From: CAZRGV01 sp964599655
GTDB lineage: Bacteria; Planctomycetota; Planctomycetia; Isosphaerales; Isosphaeraceae
Direction: 5' to 3'
Length of the DNA stretch: 45,082 nt
NCBI GenBank assembly: GCA_964599655.1
Contig: CAZRGV010000041.1
Span: forward strand, 1-45,082
Notes under the pieces: model-generated
What the model saw: the letters and a program-made list of their open reading frames with translations, nothing else
What the model was told of the DNA's origin: nothing
The model's database searches: none
Translations under genes and position numbers: made by a program
Shown here: one piece after another, positions 33,201 to 42,700 of the stretch
How the letters are laid out: each line of letters starts with the position of its first letter
Position numbering within the stretch: the first letter of the stretch is position 1

Positions 33201-34601
33201 GTGAGCACCAACGGCCGCAAACCGAACGCCACATTGCCGACTGGCCGCCTGATCGCCGTGCGAGGCTCCGTCGTCGAGGTCGCGTTTCCCGAGGGCCTTC
33301 CCGGCCTCAACGAGGCCCTCCGCATCGAGGCCGACCACCGGACCGTCATCCTCGAAGTGGCCCATCACCTCGACCTTCAGAGCGTCCGCGCCATCTCGAT
33401 GGCCCCGACCGAGGGCCTGGCGCGCGGCATGACGGTCGAGAGGCTCGGCCGACCGATCACCGTCCCGGTCGGCCCCGCCACGCTCGGCCGGCTCTTCAAC
33501 GTCCTGGGCGAACCGCTCGACGGGCTCGACCCGCCCGCCGACGCCGAGCAGTGGGCCATCCATCGGCCCTCCCCCTCACTGGCCCTTCAACAACGAGGTT
33601 CCGAGTTTCTCGAAACCGGCATCAAGGTGATGGATCTGCTCGCGCCCCTCCCCCGAGGCGGGAAGGCCGGACTCATCGGCGGCGCGGGTGTCGGCAAAAC
33701 GGTTCTTCTTCAAGAGTTCATGCGAAGCGTCAACCAACAGCACCAGGGCGTTTCCGTTTTCGCCGGGGTCGGCGAGCGAACCCGAGAAGGGAACGACCTC
33801 TGGCACGAGATGGAACAGACCGGTGTCTTGCCCAACGCCGTCCTCGTCTTCGGCCAGATGAGCGACCCGCCCGGCAGCCGCTACCGCGTGGCCCTTTCGG
33901 CCCTGACCATGGCCGAGTACTTCCGCGACGTGAAGGGGAGCCAGGTCCTCTTCCTCGTCGACAACATCTTCCGATACGTTCAGGCCGGCTCCGAGGTCTC
34001 CGGGCTCCTCGGCCGCTTGCCGTCGGAGGTCGGCTATCAGCCCACCCTGGCCGACGACCTCGCCACCCTCGAAGAGCGGGTCGCCTCGGTTGCCGGCGCC
34101 GCGATCACGTCGATCCAGGCCGTTTACGTCCCGGCCGACGACATGACCGACCCGGCCGTCGCCCAGACCTTCACGCATCTGGATGCGAGTATCGTGCTGG
34201 CCCGCGACCTCGCCGCCCGGGGCCTGTATCCCGCCATCGACCCGCTCGCCTCAACCTCTCGCCTGCTCGACCCCGTCCGGCTCGGCGAGCGGCATTACCA
34301 GGCCGCGCTCCGGGTCAAAGAGACCATCGAGCGCTACCGCGAGCTGCAAGACATCATCGCCATGCTCGGCATGGACGAACTCTCGGCCGCCGACCGGTTG
34401 GCCGTCCGCCGCGCCCGACGGCTGGAACGCTTTCTGACGCAGCCGTTCTTCGTCACCGAGATGTTCACCGGTCATAAAGGGAAGCATGTTCCCTTACGCC
34501 AGACGATCGAGGGCTGCGAGGCGATTCTCGACGGCCATTGCGACGACCTCGACGAGTCGGCCCTCTACATGATCGGCCCGATTGAGGAGGCCCGCGCATG
34601 A
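33201..34601 (+). CDS. atpD: N-type F1F0-ATPase subunit beta
   Basis: The GTG start lies after GGAACGAGG and gives 466 residues. The protein has GGAGVGKT (Walker A, residues 160-167), GVGERTREGNDL, VLFLVDNIFRY and DELSAADRLAVRRARR, all standard for the catalytic F1 beta subunit. The gene order that follows (D-C-Q-R-B-E-F-A-G) is that of the N-ATPases, a laterally transferred ion-pumping form. It begins 26 bp after hypE, so it may be transcribed from the hydrogenase promoter. A stop-start overlap joins it to atpC. Confidence 0.95.
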   Translation: MSTNGRKPNATLPTGRLIAVRGSVVEVAFPEGLPGLNEALRIEADHRTVILEVAHHLDLQSVRAISMAPTEGLARGMTVERLGRPITVPVGPATLGRLFNVLGEPLDGLDPPADAEQWAIHRPSPSLALQQRGSEFLETGIKVMDLLAPLPRGGKAGLIGGAGVGKTVLLQEFMRSVNQQHQGVSVFAGVGERTREGNDLWHEMEQTGVLPNAVLVFGQMSDPPGSRYRVALSALTMAEYFRDVKGSQVLFLVDNIFRYVQAGSEVSGLLGRLPSEVGYQPTLADDLATLEERVASVAGAAITSIQAVYVPADDMTDPAVAQTFTHLDASIVLARDLAARGLYPAIDPLASTSRLLDPVRLGERHYQAALRVKETIERYRELQDIIAMLGMDELSAADRLAVRRARRLERFLTQPFFVTEMFTGHKGKHVPLRQTIEGCEAILDGHCDDLDESALYMIGPIEEARA

Positions 34602-35049
34602 GCATGGACCTGGAAATCCTCGTGCCACACGGCATCGTCGTGCAAACGAAGGTTCAGGCGGTCCGGGCGGCGGATTCCTCCGGCCAGTTCGGCCTCTGGA
34701 CTGGCGCCGAGCGCTTTTTGACGGTCCTGGTTCCTTGCGTGCTCCGCTTNNNNNNNNNNGGAAGGTGCTCACCATCGAAGAGCGCTGCGAGCGCGTGCTC
34801 CGCTTCCGCGACGACGAGGGCAAGGAGTCGTTCGCGGCGGTCGATGGAGGTGTCCTCCTGCTCGAAAACAACCGTGTTTCGGTCGTCACTCGCGACGCCG
34901 TGGTCGCCGAACGGCTCGAAGACGTGGCGGACGCCGCCGCCGAGATGCTCCGGACCCGACGTGCCGCCGAACAGTCGGCCCGTGAAGCGTTCGCCGAGCT
35001 GGAGACCTCGCTCCTCAAGGAACTTCATAAGGCGGAGCCGCGCTCATGA
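34598..35049 (+). CDS. atpC: N-type F1F0-ATPase subunit epsilon (disrupted by an assembly gap)
   Basis: The ATG lies inside the end of atpD. Before the gap the protein reads MSMDLEILVPHG to RFLTVLVPCVLR. After it the next good frame (different phase) reads FRDDEGKESFAAVDGGVLLLE and continues to the C-terminal helices and a stop at 35047-35049. As given, the 10-N gap and the stretch after it break the frame. A 13-bp sequence occurs on both sides (see the repeat entry); collapsing one copy removes 56 nt, restores one frame of 131 residues and joins VPCVLR directly to FRDDEG, as in the family. Confidence 0.85.
34737..34805 (+). repeat. 13-bp direct duplication flanking the N gap in atpC (probable misassembly)
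   Basis: GCGTGCTCCGCTT occurs at 34737-34749 and again at 34793-34805, with ten N (34750-34759) and 33 sequenced bases between. Removing 56 nt (one repeat unit plus the interval) restores the atpC frame and a normal length. The interval is therefore probably a contig-end artefact. Confidence 0.8.
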
Positions 35050-35330
35050 CCCCGTTTGATCCCGAGGACGATCCCTTCGTCAAGGAGGTTCGCCGCCAGG
35101 CCAAGCGCGCCCAGGTCCCCCAGGGTTTCACGTTCTTCGAGGGTCTCAACCTCGTCGGCGCCATCGGCTGGATGATCGCTCTGCCCACGGTTGCCAGCGC
35201 CTTGCTCGGCCGCTGGATTGACCAGCACAATCAAACGGGGATCTTCTGGACGCTAACTATGATGATGCTCGGACTCGTCCTGGGATGTCTGACGGCCTGG
35301 AGACACGTTCGAAGGGATCTGCACGGATGA
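35046..35330 (+). CDS. atpQ: N-ATPase accessory membrane protein AtpQ
   Basis: The 94-residue protein has a charged N-terminus (PEDDPFVKEVRRQAKRAQ) and two membrane helices (about 31-53 and 66-86). It is related to the AtpI/AtpQ assembly factors of the N-ATPase operons. It sits between atpC and atpR in the canonical order. ATGA overlaps at both ends show translational coupling. AtpI-type proteins are thought to help assemble the c ring or supply divalent cations. Identification rests mostly on position and topology. Confidence 0.8.
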   Translation: MTPFDPEDDPFVKEVRRQAKRAQVPQGFTFFEGLNLVGAIGWMIALPTVASALLGRWIDQHNQTGIFWTLTMMMLGLVLGCLTAWRHVRRDLHG

Positions 35331-35602
35331 ACGCGCGCTGGATTGCAGCCCTGGTAACCGGAGGCGGCCTCGGGCTCCTCTACTTCGGAGGACTCTGGCT
35401 CACGGTGCGTCACGCGGTGCAAGGCCCGAAATCCGCCGCTTGGTTCGCGCTCAGCAGCCTGACCCGCCTCGGTGCGATCGCCCTGGTCCTGGCCGCGCTG
35501 ATCCGCGACGGTGCCGCCCTGGCCGTTCCCGCGCTCGTCGGGCTCTGGCTCGCCCGTTCGTTCCTGATTCACTACCTGGGAGGCTCTGGACATGGGCTCT
35601 GA
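35327..35602 (+). CDS. atpR: N-ATPase accessory membrane protein AtpR
   Basis: The 91-residue hydrophobic protein has three predicted membrane helices. A short conserved-looking RSFLIHYLGG lies near the end. Position between atpQ and atpB, size and topology are those of AtpR, found only in N-ATPase operons and proposed to contact the c subunits. It overlaps atpQ by ATGA and atpB by 11 bp. Confidence 0.78.
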   Translation: MNARWIAALVTGGGLGLLYFGGLWLTVRHAVQGPKSAAWFALSSLTRLGAIALVLAALIRDGAALAVPALVGLWLARSFLIHYLGGSGHGL

Positions 35603-36272
35603 GTTCTCCTCGAACGCCGTGATCTTTCACCTCGGACCAATTCCGATCGCCGCGTCGGTCATCCAGTCGCTGATCGTCTCCGGCCTTCTGATCTCCTTCG
35701 CCTTGCTGGCTCGCGCCAGCCTGAGCCGCGCCGGTTCAGGCTGGAGTGTGATCGCCGAGTACCTCGTCGAACACTTCGAGGATCTGATGGCTGACATGTT
35801 CGGCCGCGACCCCCGGCCATTTACCCCCCTCGTCGTCACACTCGCCCTGTACATCGCCACGGCCAACCTGCTCGGACTCGTACCCGGCATGCACGCCCCA
35901 ACGGCCGACCTGTCCACAACCGTCGCGCTCGCGATCATCGTGTTCGTCGCCGTGCCGGCCTACGGCATCGCCACAAGGGGACTTCGAGGCTACCTCCACC
36001 ACTACCTCGAGCCGTCCCCTGTGCTCTTGCCCTTTGAGATCATCACGGAGTTCTCTCGCACCCTGGCCCTGGCCGTGCGACTCTTCGGCAATGTCATGGG
36101 TGAAGAGCTCATCATCGCCGTGCTTCTCTCGCTCGCAGGCTTACTCGTGCCCGTGCCAATCATGCTTCTGGCGGTGCTCACGGGCGTCCTCCAAGCCTAT
36201 ATTTTCGCGGTGCTGACCGCCGTGTACCTTGGCGCGGCGGTTCGCGCTCACGAACCTCAACCCTCAAATTGA
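35592..36272 (+). CDS. atpB: N-type F1F0-ATPase subunit a
   Basis: The 226-residue, about six-helix subunit a has TANLLGLVPGM in the second-third helix region and the essential arginine (Arg163) in LALAVRLFGNVMG. The last helix contains LQAYIFAVLTAVYL. It forms the ion half-channels next to the c ring. The start overlaps atpR by 11 bp. A 50-bp spacer precedes atpE. The length is normal. Confidence 0.94.
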   Translation: MGSEFSSNAVIFHLGPIPIAASVIQSLIVSGLLISFALLARASLSRAGSGWSVIAEYLVEHFEDLMADMFGRDPRPFTPLVVTLALYIATANLLGLVPGMHAPTADLSTTVALAIIVFVAVPAYGIATRGLRGYLHHYLEPSPVLLPFEIITEFSRTLALAVRLFGNVMGEELIIAVLLSLAGLLVPVPIMLLAVLTGVLQAYIFAVLTAVYLGAAVRAHEPQPSN

Positions 36273-36322
36273 AACGCGCATCCGCAGGCGTCGCCGCATG
36301 CGACGAGAAAGGAATCCGACCC

Positions 36323-36592
36323 ATGGATACTCGCACGTGGTTTTCGATCATCGCCATGATCGTCGCCGGACTGACCATCGCGATCGGCGTCACCGGCCCC
36401 GCCTTTGGCCAGGGCCGAGCGGTCGACTCCGCCCTGGATGCCATCGCGCGCCAGCCCGACGCCTCCGACCGCATCAGCCGCACACTGTTCGTCGGCCTCG
36501 CGATGATCGAATCCCTCGCCATCTACTGCCTGGTCATCGCCCTGATCTTGCTCCTGGCCAACCCGTTCCGGACGTGGGTTCTGGGGAGTTGA
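36323..36592 (+). CDS. atpE: N-type F1F0-ATPase subunit c, with Na+-binding signature
   Basis: The ATG at 36323 follows AGAAAGGAA and gives 89 residues in two helices. Gln30 (FGQG), Glu63, Ser64 and Tyr68 (ESLAIY) align without gaps with the Na+ ligands Q32, E65, S66 and Y70 of the Ilyobacter c subunit; Leu65 replaces T67 and Met61 stands at V63. The polar loop ARQPDA is standard. Glycines of the GxGxGxG helix-1 motif are changed at two positions (Val23, Ala27), as fits a wide ring. The coupling ion is therefore probably Na+, though N-ATPases that use H+ are known. Confidence 0.93.
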   Translation: MDTRTWFSIIAMIVAGLTIAIGVTGPAFGQGRAVDSALDAIARQPDASDRISRTLFVGLAMIESLAIYCLVIALILLLANPFRTWVLGS

Positions 36593-36595
36593 ACC

Positions 36596-37354
36596 ATGTC
36601 GTTCAGTGGCTGGACTTTCCTATTCCAGATTATCAATTTCGTCGTTTTGGTTTATATCCTCAATCGATTGCTCTACAAGCCATTGCACGAGGCAATCGAC
36701 CGTCGCCGCCAGGAAAACGCCCGCGTTCAGGCCGAGGCTGAGGCCGCTCGAAAGGAAGCGGCCTCCTTGCAAGAGCAGCTTCATCAGCGGCTCGAGGCGA
36801 TCGACCGGGAACGGCAGGACCAGTTCCGCAAGGCCCGCGAACAGGCCGAGGCCGAGCGCGCGAACATTTTGTCCGACGCCGACCGGACCGCGGCCCGGCG
36901 CCGCAACGAGGCCGAGCAGGAGCTCGAACGCTTCCGCGCCGAGGCCCGACAGGCCCTGCGCAACGAGATGGTCCACTCGGCCGTCGAGCTCGCCCGCCGC
37001 ATTCTTCGCGAAGCGTCCGGCGCCTCCCTCCATGAGCAGCTCGTCCATCGCCTGATCGAAACCCTACAACGCATTCCCGATCCCGAACGTGAACATCTTC
37101 GCGACGAGTGGCGAACCGAGGGCGGGGCTCTGCTCGAAACCGCGGAACCCTTTAACGGCCCATTGCTCGAGCAGCTTAAGGCGGCCGTCGCCGAACTGGC
37201 CGCAGGGTCCGTCGACTTGACGGTCCAACCCCAACCCTCGCTCCTCAGCGGCGTCCGCCTCCGGCTCGGCGGCCACGTCTGGGACAGCAGTCTCGCCAGC
37301 CCGCTCGACTCGGCCCTCGCGAACGGAACCGGAAACGGAAACCCGCGATCATGA
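36596..37354 (+). CDS. atpF: N-type F1F0-ATPase subunit b with delta-like C-terminal extension
   Basis: The 252-residue protein is longer than a normal b subunit (about 156). It has one N-terminal helix (about 5-25), then a long charged coiled coil (about 30-150) and a C-terminal domain. That domain's GVRLRLGGHVWDSS segment at 219-232 resembles the C-terminal end of subunit delta. No separate atpH is present in the operon, in line with the N-ATPase type, so this protein probably does the delta job. The start is 3 bp after atpE, the end overlaps atpA by ATGA. Confidence 0.9.
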   Translation: MSFSGWTFLFQIINFVVLVYILNRLLYKPLHEAIDRRRQENARVQAEAEAARKEAASLQEQLHQRLEAIDRERQDQFRKAREQAEAERANILSDADRTAARRRNEAEQELERFRAEARQALRNEMVHSAVELARRILREASGASLHEQLVHRLIETLQRIPDPEREHLRDEWRTEGGALLETAEPFNGPLLEQLKAAVAELAAGSVDLTVQPQPSLLSGVRLRLGGHVWDSSLASPLDSALANGTGNGNPRS

Positions 37355-38880
37355 ACCCATCTCCTGAACTCGAACAACTCGCTCGCGAGTTCCGCGAATC
37401 GCTCGATCGCCTGCGCTGGTCGGTTCGACACTCGGAGATTGCCTGGATCCATCGCGTGGGAGACGGCGTCGCCTATGCCCGAGGGGCCCACTCGATCCGC
37501 TACGGCGAGTTGCTCGAACGGAGCGACGGCCTGACCGCCATGGCCTTCGACCTCCGCCCGCACGAGATCGGCCTCTTGTTCCTCGACCCGTCCAGTCACG
37601 TCTCGGCCGGCGAGGAGCTTCGAGCGAACGGTCGCGTGGCCAGCGTCGGCGTCGGTGAGGAGCTGCTCGGCCGCGTCATCGACGCCCTCGGCCGGCCCCT
37701 TGACGGCGGACCCGCCATCCGCCCCAAAGCCTTCTGGCCTGTCGAACGCGAGGCCCCCGGCGTCACCGACCGTCTGCCTGTCCGCGAGCCGATCCACACC
37801 GGCCTCAAAATCATCGACGCGTTGTTGCCTCTCGGCCGAGGCCAGCGCGAGCTGCTCCTCGGCGACCGCGCCACCGGCAAGACCTCGCTGGCCATCGACG
37901 CGATTCTCGCCCAGCGAAATGCCAACGTCCTCTGCGTCTACGCCGCCATCGGCCAGCGCAAGGCCAGCGTCGCCGAGGTCGTCGAAACCCTGCGGCGGCA
38001 CGACGCCCTCGCGCACACCGTCATCGTCGTCGCCGACGCCGACTCTCCGCCCGGCCAGCAATACCTGGCTCCGTATGCCGCGTGCACCATTGGCGAATTC
38101 TTCATGCAACAGGGCCGGCACGTCCTCGTCGCATATGACGACCTGACCAAGCACGCCGACGCCTACCGCCGCATCGCGCTCCTGCTCGGCCGCCCCCCAG
38201 GCCGCGAGGCCTATCCGCCCGACGTCTTCTACCTCCACGCCCGGCTCCTCGAACGGGCCACGCGACTCCACGACCGCCTCGGCGGCGGCAGCCTCACCGC
38301 CCTTCCGATCGCCAGCACCCAGGCCGGCAACATTTCCTCCTACATTCCCACGAATCTCATCTCGATCACCGACGGGCAGATTTACCTTGATCTTCACCTC
38401 TTCAACGAAGGCGTCCGGCCCGCGGTCGATGTCGGCCTGAGCATCTCCCGCGTGGGTGGCAAGGCCCAGCCTCGCCTGATCCGCGAGCTCGCCGGCGACC
38501 TTCGACTCCTCTACGCCCAGCTCTCCGAGCTGGAAACCTTCTCCCGCTTCGGCGCCGAGCTCGAACCCGAAACGCGCCGACGGCTCGAACGGGGTCGGCG
38601 GCTTCGCGAGGCCCTCAAGCAACCAAGACTGCGACCGAAACGCGTGGCCCACGAGGTCGCCATCCTCTTCGCCGTTCGAGAAGGGTTTCTCGACCCGATC
38701 GATGTTCCCGACGTCGTCGATTTTCTCGACGCCCTCGAGCAGTGGCTTCAGGAAGTCGACGCCAACTTACTCGATGCCCTCGAGTCGCTCGACACCTTGG
38801 ACAACGCCACCGAGTCGCGGCTCCGGCACGCCCTCGAATCGGTCCAGCACGACTTCCTCAACCACAGGCAACGCCAATGA
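37351..38880 (+). CDS. atpA: N-type F1F0-ATPase subunit alpha
   Basis: The 509-residue protein has GDRATGKT (Walker A, residues 171-178), YAAIGQRKASV, APYAACTIGEFF, and the conserved PGREAYPPDVFYLH and GNISSYIPTNLISITDGQI. This is the complete non-catalytic F1 alpha subunit. ATGA overlaps join it to atpF and atpG. Its C-terminal part (about 400-509) is the usual helical domain. The length is close to that of E. coli alpha (513). Confidence 0.95.
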   Translation: MNPSPELEQLAREFRESLDRLRWSVRHSEIAWIHRVGDGVAYARGAHSIRYGELLERSDGLTAMAFDLRPHEIGLLFLDPSSHVSAGEELRANGRVASVGVGEELLGRVIDALGRPLDGGPAIRPKAFWPVEREAPGVTDRLPVREPIHTGLKIIDALLPLGRGQRELLLGDRATGKTSLAIDAILAQRNANVLCVYAAIGQRKASVAEVVETLRRHDALAHTVIVVADADSPPGQQYLAPYAACTIGEFFMQQGRHVLVAYDDLTKHADAYRRIALLLGRPPGREAYPPDVFYLHARLLERATRLHDRLGGGSLTALPIASTQAGNISSYIPTNLISITDGQIYLDLHLFNEGVRPAVDVGLSISRVGGKAQPRLIRELAGDLRLLYAQLSELETFSRFGAELEPETRRRLERGRRLREALKQPRLRPKRVAHEVAILFAVREGFLDPIDVPDVVDFLDALEQWLQEVDANLLDALESLDTLDNATESRLRHALESVQHDFLNHRQRQ

Positions 38881-39743
38881 GCCTGGAGCAAACCCGACGG
38901 CGACACCAGGCCGTCGAGACGGTTCACGAGATCGTCAGCGCCATGCGAGCCATCGCCGCCGGCCGCATCCAGGGAGCACAGCACGCCCTCGAAGGAGCCC
39001 GCCGCTACCACGACGTCGTCCTCCGCGCCATGGCTCTCGTGCTCGCCGACTCGGGCCTCTCGCTCGAAGCCCTAGAGGACCACCGCGCGCGGACCCTGCT
39101 CGTCATGACCTCCGAACAGCCGTTTTGCGGCTCGTTCAATCCCGACATCATCGACCTCGTCGAGCGACGATGGGCCGAGCTCGACCATGCCACGCATCGC
39201 AACTTGCTCGTCGTCGGCCACCGAGGAGCCCGACAGCTCGCCGCCCGCGGCCTCGTCGCCCACTCCGTGGAGCCCGCCGCGACCTCGCTCGAAGGCATCC
39301 ACGACCTGGTCAAACGCCTCGCCCTCTTGATCGGCCACCGCTACGCCTCGGGCGAGGTGGGCGAGCTCTTCGTCCTCTATAACCGCTACCAGTCGGTCAG
39401 CGAGCAGGTCCCTACCGAGGTCCGCCTCCTCCCTCCCGATCTCGACGCGATCCGCCGCCACGCCCCCGGCCCCGGCGTCCACTTCCAGCACAACCTCAAC
39501 AGCTCGCAACTTCTGAGCGGACTCGTGAACGAATATGCGTTCATCAGTCTATACCTGCTCGCCGCCGAATCCTACACCAGCGAGCAGGCCAGCCGGCTCG
39601 TCGCCATGGACGCCTCCACGCGCAACACCGAACACATGCTCCAGAGCCTCTCCAACCGCGAACGCCGCGAACGCCAGGACCAAATCACCCGCGAGGTCCT
39701 CGACCTCATCGGCGCACGCTTCGCCTCCGACACGGCCGGATAG
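38877..39743 (+). CDS. atpG: N-type F1F0-ATPase subunit gamma
   Basis: The 288-residue gamma subunit has the N-terminal coil (QTRRRHQAVETVHEIVSAMRAIAAGRIQGAQ) and the C-terminal helix MDASTRNTEHMLQSLSNRERRERQ, the two ends of the rotor shaft. EQPFCGSFNPDI in between is the core-domain motif of the family. It is the last gene of the operon, whose stop is four bases from the stop of the convergent amidohydrolase. No terminator hairpin fits into the gap. The gene has no epsilon or delta after it, as expected for the N-type order. Confidence 0.92.
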   Translation: MSLEQTRRRHQAVETVHEIVSAMRAIAAGRIQGAQHALEGARRYHDVVLRAMALVLADSGLSLEALEDHRARTLLVMTSEQPFCGSFNPDIIDLVERRWAELDHATHRNLLVVGHRGARQLAARGLVAHSVEPAATSLEGIHDLVKRLALLIGHRYASGEVGELFVLYNRYQSVSEQVPTEVRLLPPDLDAIRRHAPGPGVHFQHNLNSSQLLSGLVNEYAFISLYLLAAESYTSEQASRLVAMDASTRNTEHMLQSLSNRERRERQDQITREVLDLIGARFASDTAG

Positions 39744-39747
39744 GCCG

Positions 39748-42700
39748 TCACTTCGCCGCGTGAACAATCTCTCCATTCACGATCGTTGCCGTCACCTTCG
39801 CCGCCAGAACGTCCTGGGCCGGAATCCGAAACAGGTCGCGATCGACCACCGTCACGTCGGCCCGCAAGCCTACCGCGATCCGCCCCAGGCGATCCTCGTC
39901 GAACCCCGCGAAGGCCGAACCCTCCGTGAACGCGCGAAGCGTTTCCTCCATGGTCAACCGTTGATCCGGATGCCAGCCGCCTGGCGGGTTTCCGTTCTCA
40001 TCCTGTCTCGTGATCGCCGCGTAAATCCCCCAAAACGGATTGACCACCTCAACCGGAAAATCGCTCCCGAACGCCAGTGGAACCCCCGCGTCCAGGAACC
40101 ATCGCCAGGCGTAGGCTCCCTGGACCCTGGCTGAGTCGGCCCCGAGCCTCGCGTCCGCCCATCGCATGTCGTCACTCGCATGCGACGGCTGCATCGACGC
40201 GATCACACCCAGCGTCTCGAACCGAGCCACGTCGGCTTTCCGCACCACCTGCGCGTGCTCGATCCGAAGCCGAGGCCCCTTCGCCTTCGCATCGGGAACC
40301 GCCTCCAGCGCCTTTGCGTAGGCGTCGAGCACCAGCGCGTTTCCCTTGTCGCCAATCGCATGCGTGCAGATCTGCCAGCCGTGCCTCAACGCCGCCTTGG
40401 TCGTTTCTTCGAGTACGCGTTCATCAATGAGTTGCAAACCGACGTTCCCCGGATCATCAGCGTACGGTTCGAAGAGTAAACCGCCCCTTGAGCCCATGGC
40501 GCCGTCGATGAACAGCTTGATCGCGCGCATTTCGAACCGCCGGCCCGACTTGCGAGGGATCGGCGGATGACTGGCGAACTCCACCTCGCCCCCATCCGGC
40601 GGATGCGCCATGCCGTAAACCCGCAGCTTGAGCCTTCCCTCTCGGTCGAGACGCCGAAAGACCGCTTCCTCCGCCTGCCCAACCCCCGCGTCATGCACGC
40701 CGGTCAACCCGGACTTCAAGCAAAGCTCTTGCGCCTTGAGAATATGTTTGGCAATCGACTCGGGCGACGGCGGCGGCACCACGCGGCCCACCAACCCCAT
40801 CGCCCCATCGACGAACACGCCCGTCGGATTCCCCTCGTCGTCTCGCAAGATCTGACCGTCCGGAGGGGCCTTCGTGTCCTTCGACACCTTCGCCCGCCGC
40901 AACGCCTCGCTGTTCGCCCAGGCCGCGTGTCCATCCACCCTCCGCAACCAGACCGGCCGATCAGGCGCCACCGCGTCGAGCATCGCCGCCTTCGGGAACG
41001 CCCCGCCCGGCCAGAGGCTCTGATCCCAGTTCCGCCCCAGAATCCACCCGTCGCCGGGTTCCGATGCGATCCGTTCCTTCACCCGACGTGCCACCTCTTC
41101 CGGACTCGTCACCCCTCGCAGGTCGATTTGGTCTACCGTTGATCCGAGCGAGGTCAGGTGCCCGTGCGCATCGATCAAACCCGGCATGGCGAAGTCGCCN
41201 NNNNNNNNNNNNNNNNNNNGATGCCCTCGATACCGCGACACCTCGTCGGCCGAACCGACCGCCACGATCTCGCCGTTCCGAGACGCCATCGCCTCGGCCC
41301 AGGGATGTCGCGCATCGCCGGTCCAGATTCTCCCCACCTTCAAGATCAGGTCCGCCGGGCCATCCGTCTGGGGACGAAGCACTCGCCCTGGCAGCCGATT
41401 CCGGTACTCGCCGTCCTCGATCGCCGCAACGCCATTCACAAACAGGTACATGACGCCCGTCGCATACCGGGTCGGATCGTCGAAGGTCGCCACGTCGCGG
41501 AACGTCTCGGGGTCGAACACGACGAGGTCCGCGATCGCCCCTTCGCGAATCGTCCCCCGGCCGGCCAACCCGAGAATCTCCGCCGGCAATCCGCTCGACG
41601 CCCGGATCGCCTGTTCCAGGGTCAACACATGCTCATCGAGGGCGTAGCGAATCTTGCGAGGGAAGGTCCCGTAGGCCCTCGGATGCGGCCGATCGCCCCC
41701 GCCGGGCGCGTGCGCCGAGCCGTCCGACGCCGTCGAAACGTACGGTTTGGCCATCACGTACCGCACGTCCTTCTCGCTCATGCCGAAGTTGATCGCCTGC
41801 GCTCCGCCGTGGCGCTGGATGTCGAGTACCACCTCCAGCGGCGTCGTCCCCTCCATCCGGGCAATCGTCACGAGGTCCCGACCCACCCGGCTCGGCATCG
41901 CCTCGTAACGGGCGATCCGAATCGCGGCCCCTCCGCCTCGCTCGTCCAGCCCTTCAAGGATCCCCTCGCGGAGCTTGACCCCTTGAACCGGATCGTCGGC
42001 GATCTTCGCGAAGTCGGCCGCCGAGCCTTGGAGCGCCCAGTGCGGCACCACCATCGCCCCCAGCGACGTGCTCGACGCCACGTACGGGTACTGGTCGGCC
42101 GTCACCGTCTGGCCGGCCGCCCTCGCCGCCTCGATCTTCCCGCACGCCTCGACCACCTTGCCCCAGTTCGCCTTGCCGCTCGCCTTCAGGTGCGAGATAT
42201 GCACAGGGGCCCCCGACTCGCGACCCACCGCGATCGCCTCGTCAATCGCCGCCAGCAGCCCGCTCTCCTCGTTCCGGATATGGCTCGCGTACAGCCCGCC
42301 GTGCTTCGCCACCACCTTCGACAGCGCGACCAGCTCCGTGAGATCGGCATACCGCCCCGGCAGGTAGATCAACCCCGTCGACATGCCCCAGGCCCCATCC
42401 CTCATGCCCCGGTCGACCAGCGCCTCCATCTTCGACAACGCCGCGCCGTCGGCCTTCACCTCGCCATTCCCGAGCACCGAGCGCCGCAGGCTCCCGTGCG
42501 GAATCAGGTGGATGACATTCGATCCGATGCCCTGTTTTTGAAGAGCCTGAAAATACTTCGCCACATCGATCGGACCGCCGCCGCAGTTGCCCGTCACGAC
42601 GGTCGTCACCCCTTGCCGCAGATAGTTCAGGTTCGACTTCGTCTTCGGCCCCAAAATCGATCCATCCGAATGCGAGTGCAGGTCAATAAATCCGGGCGCA

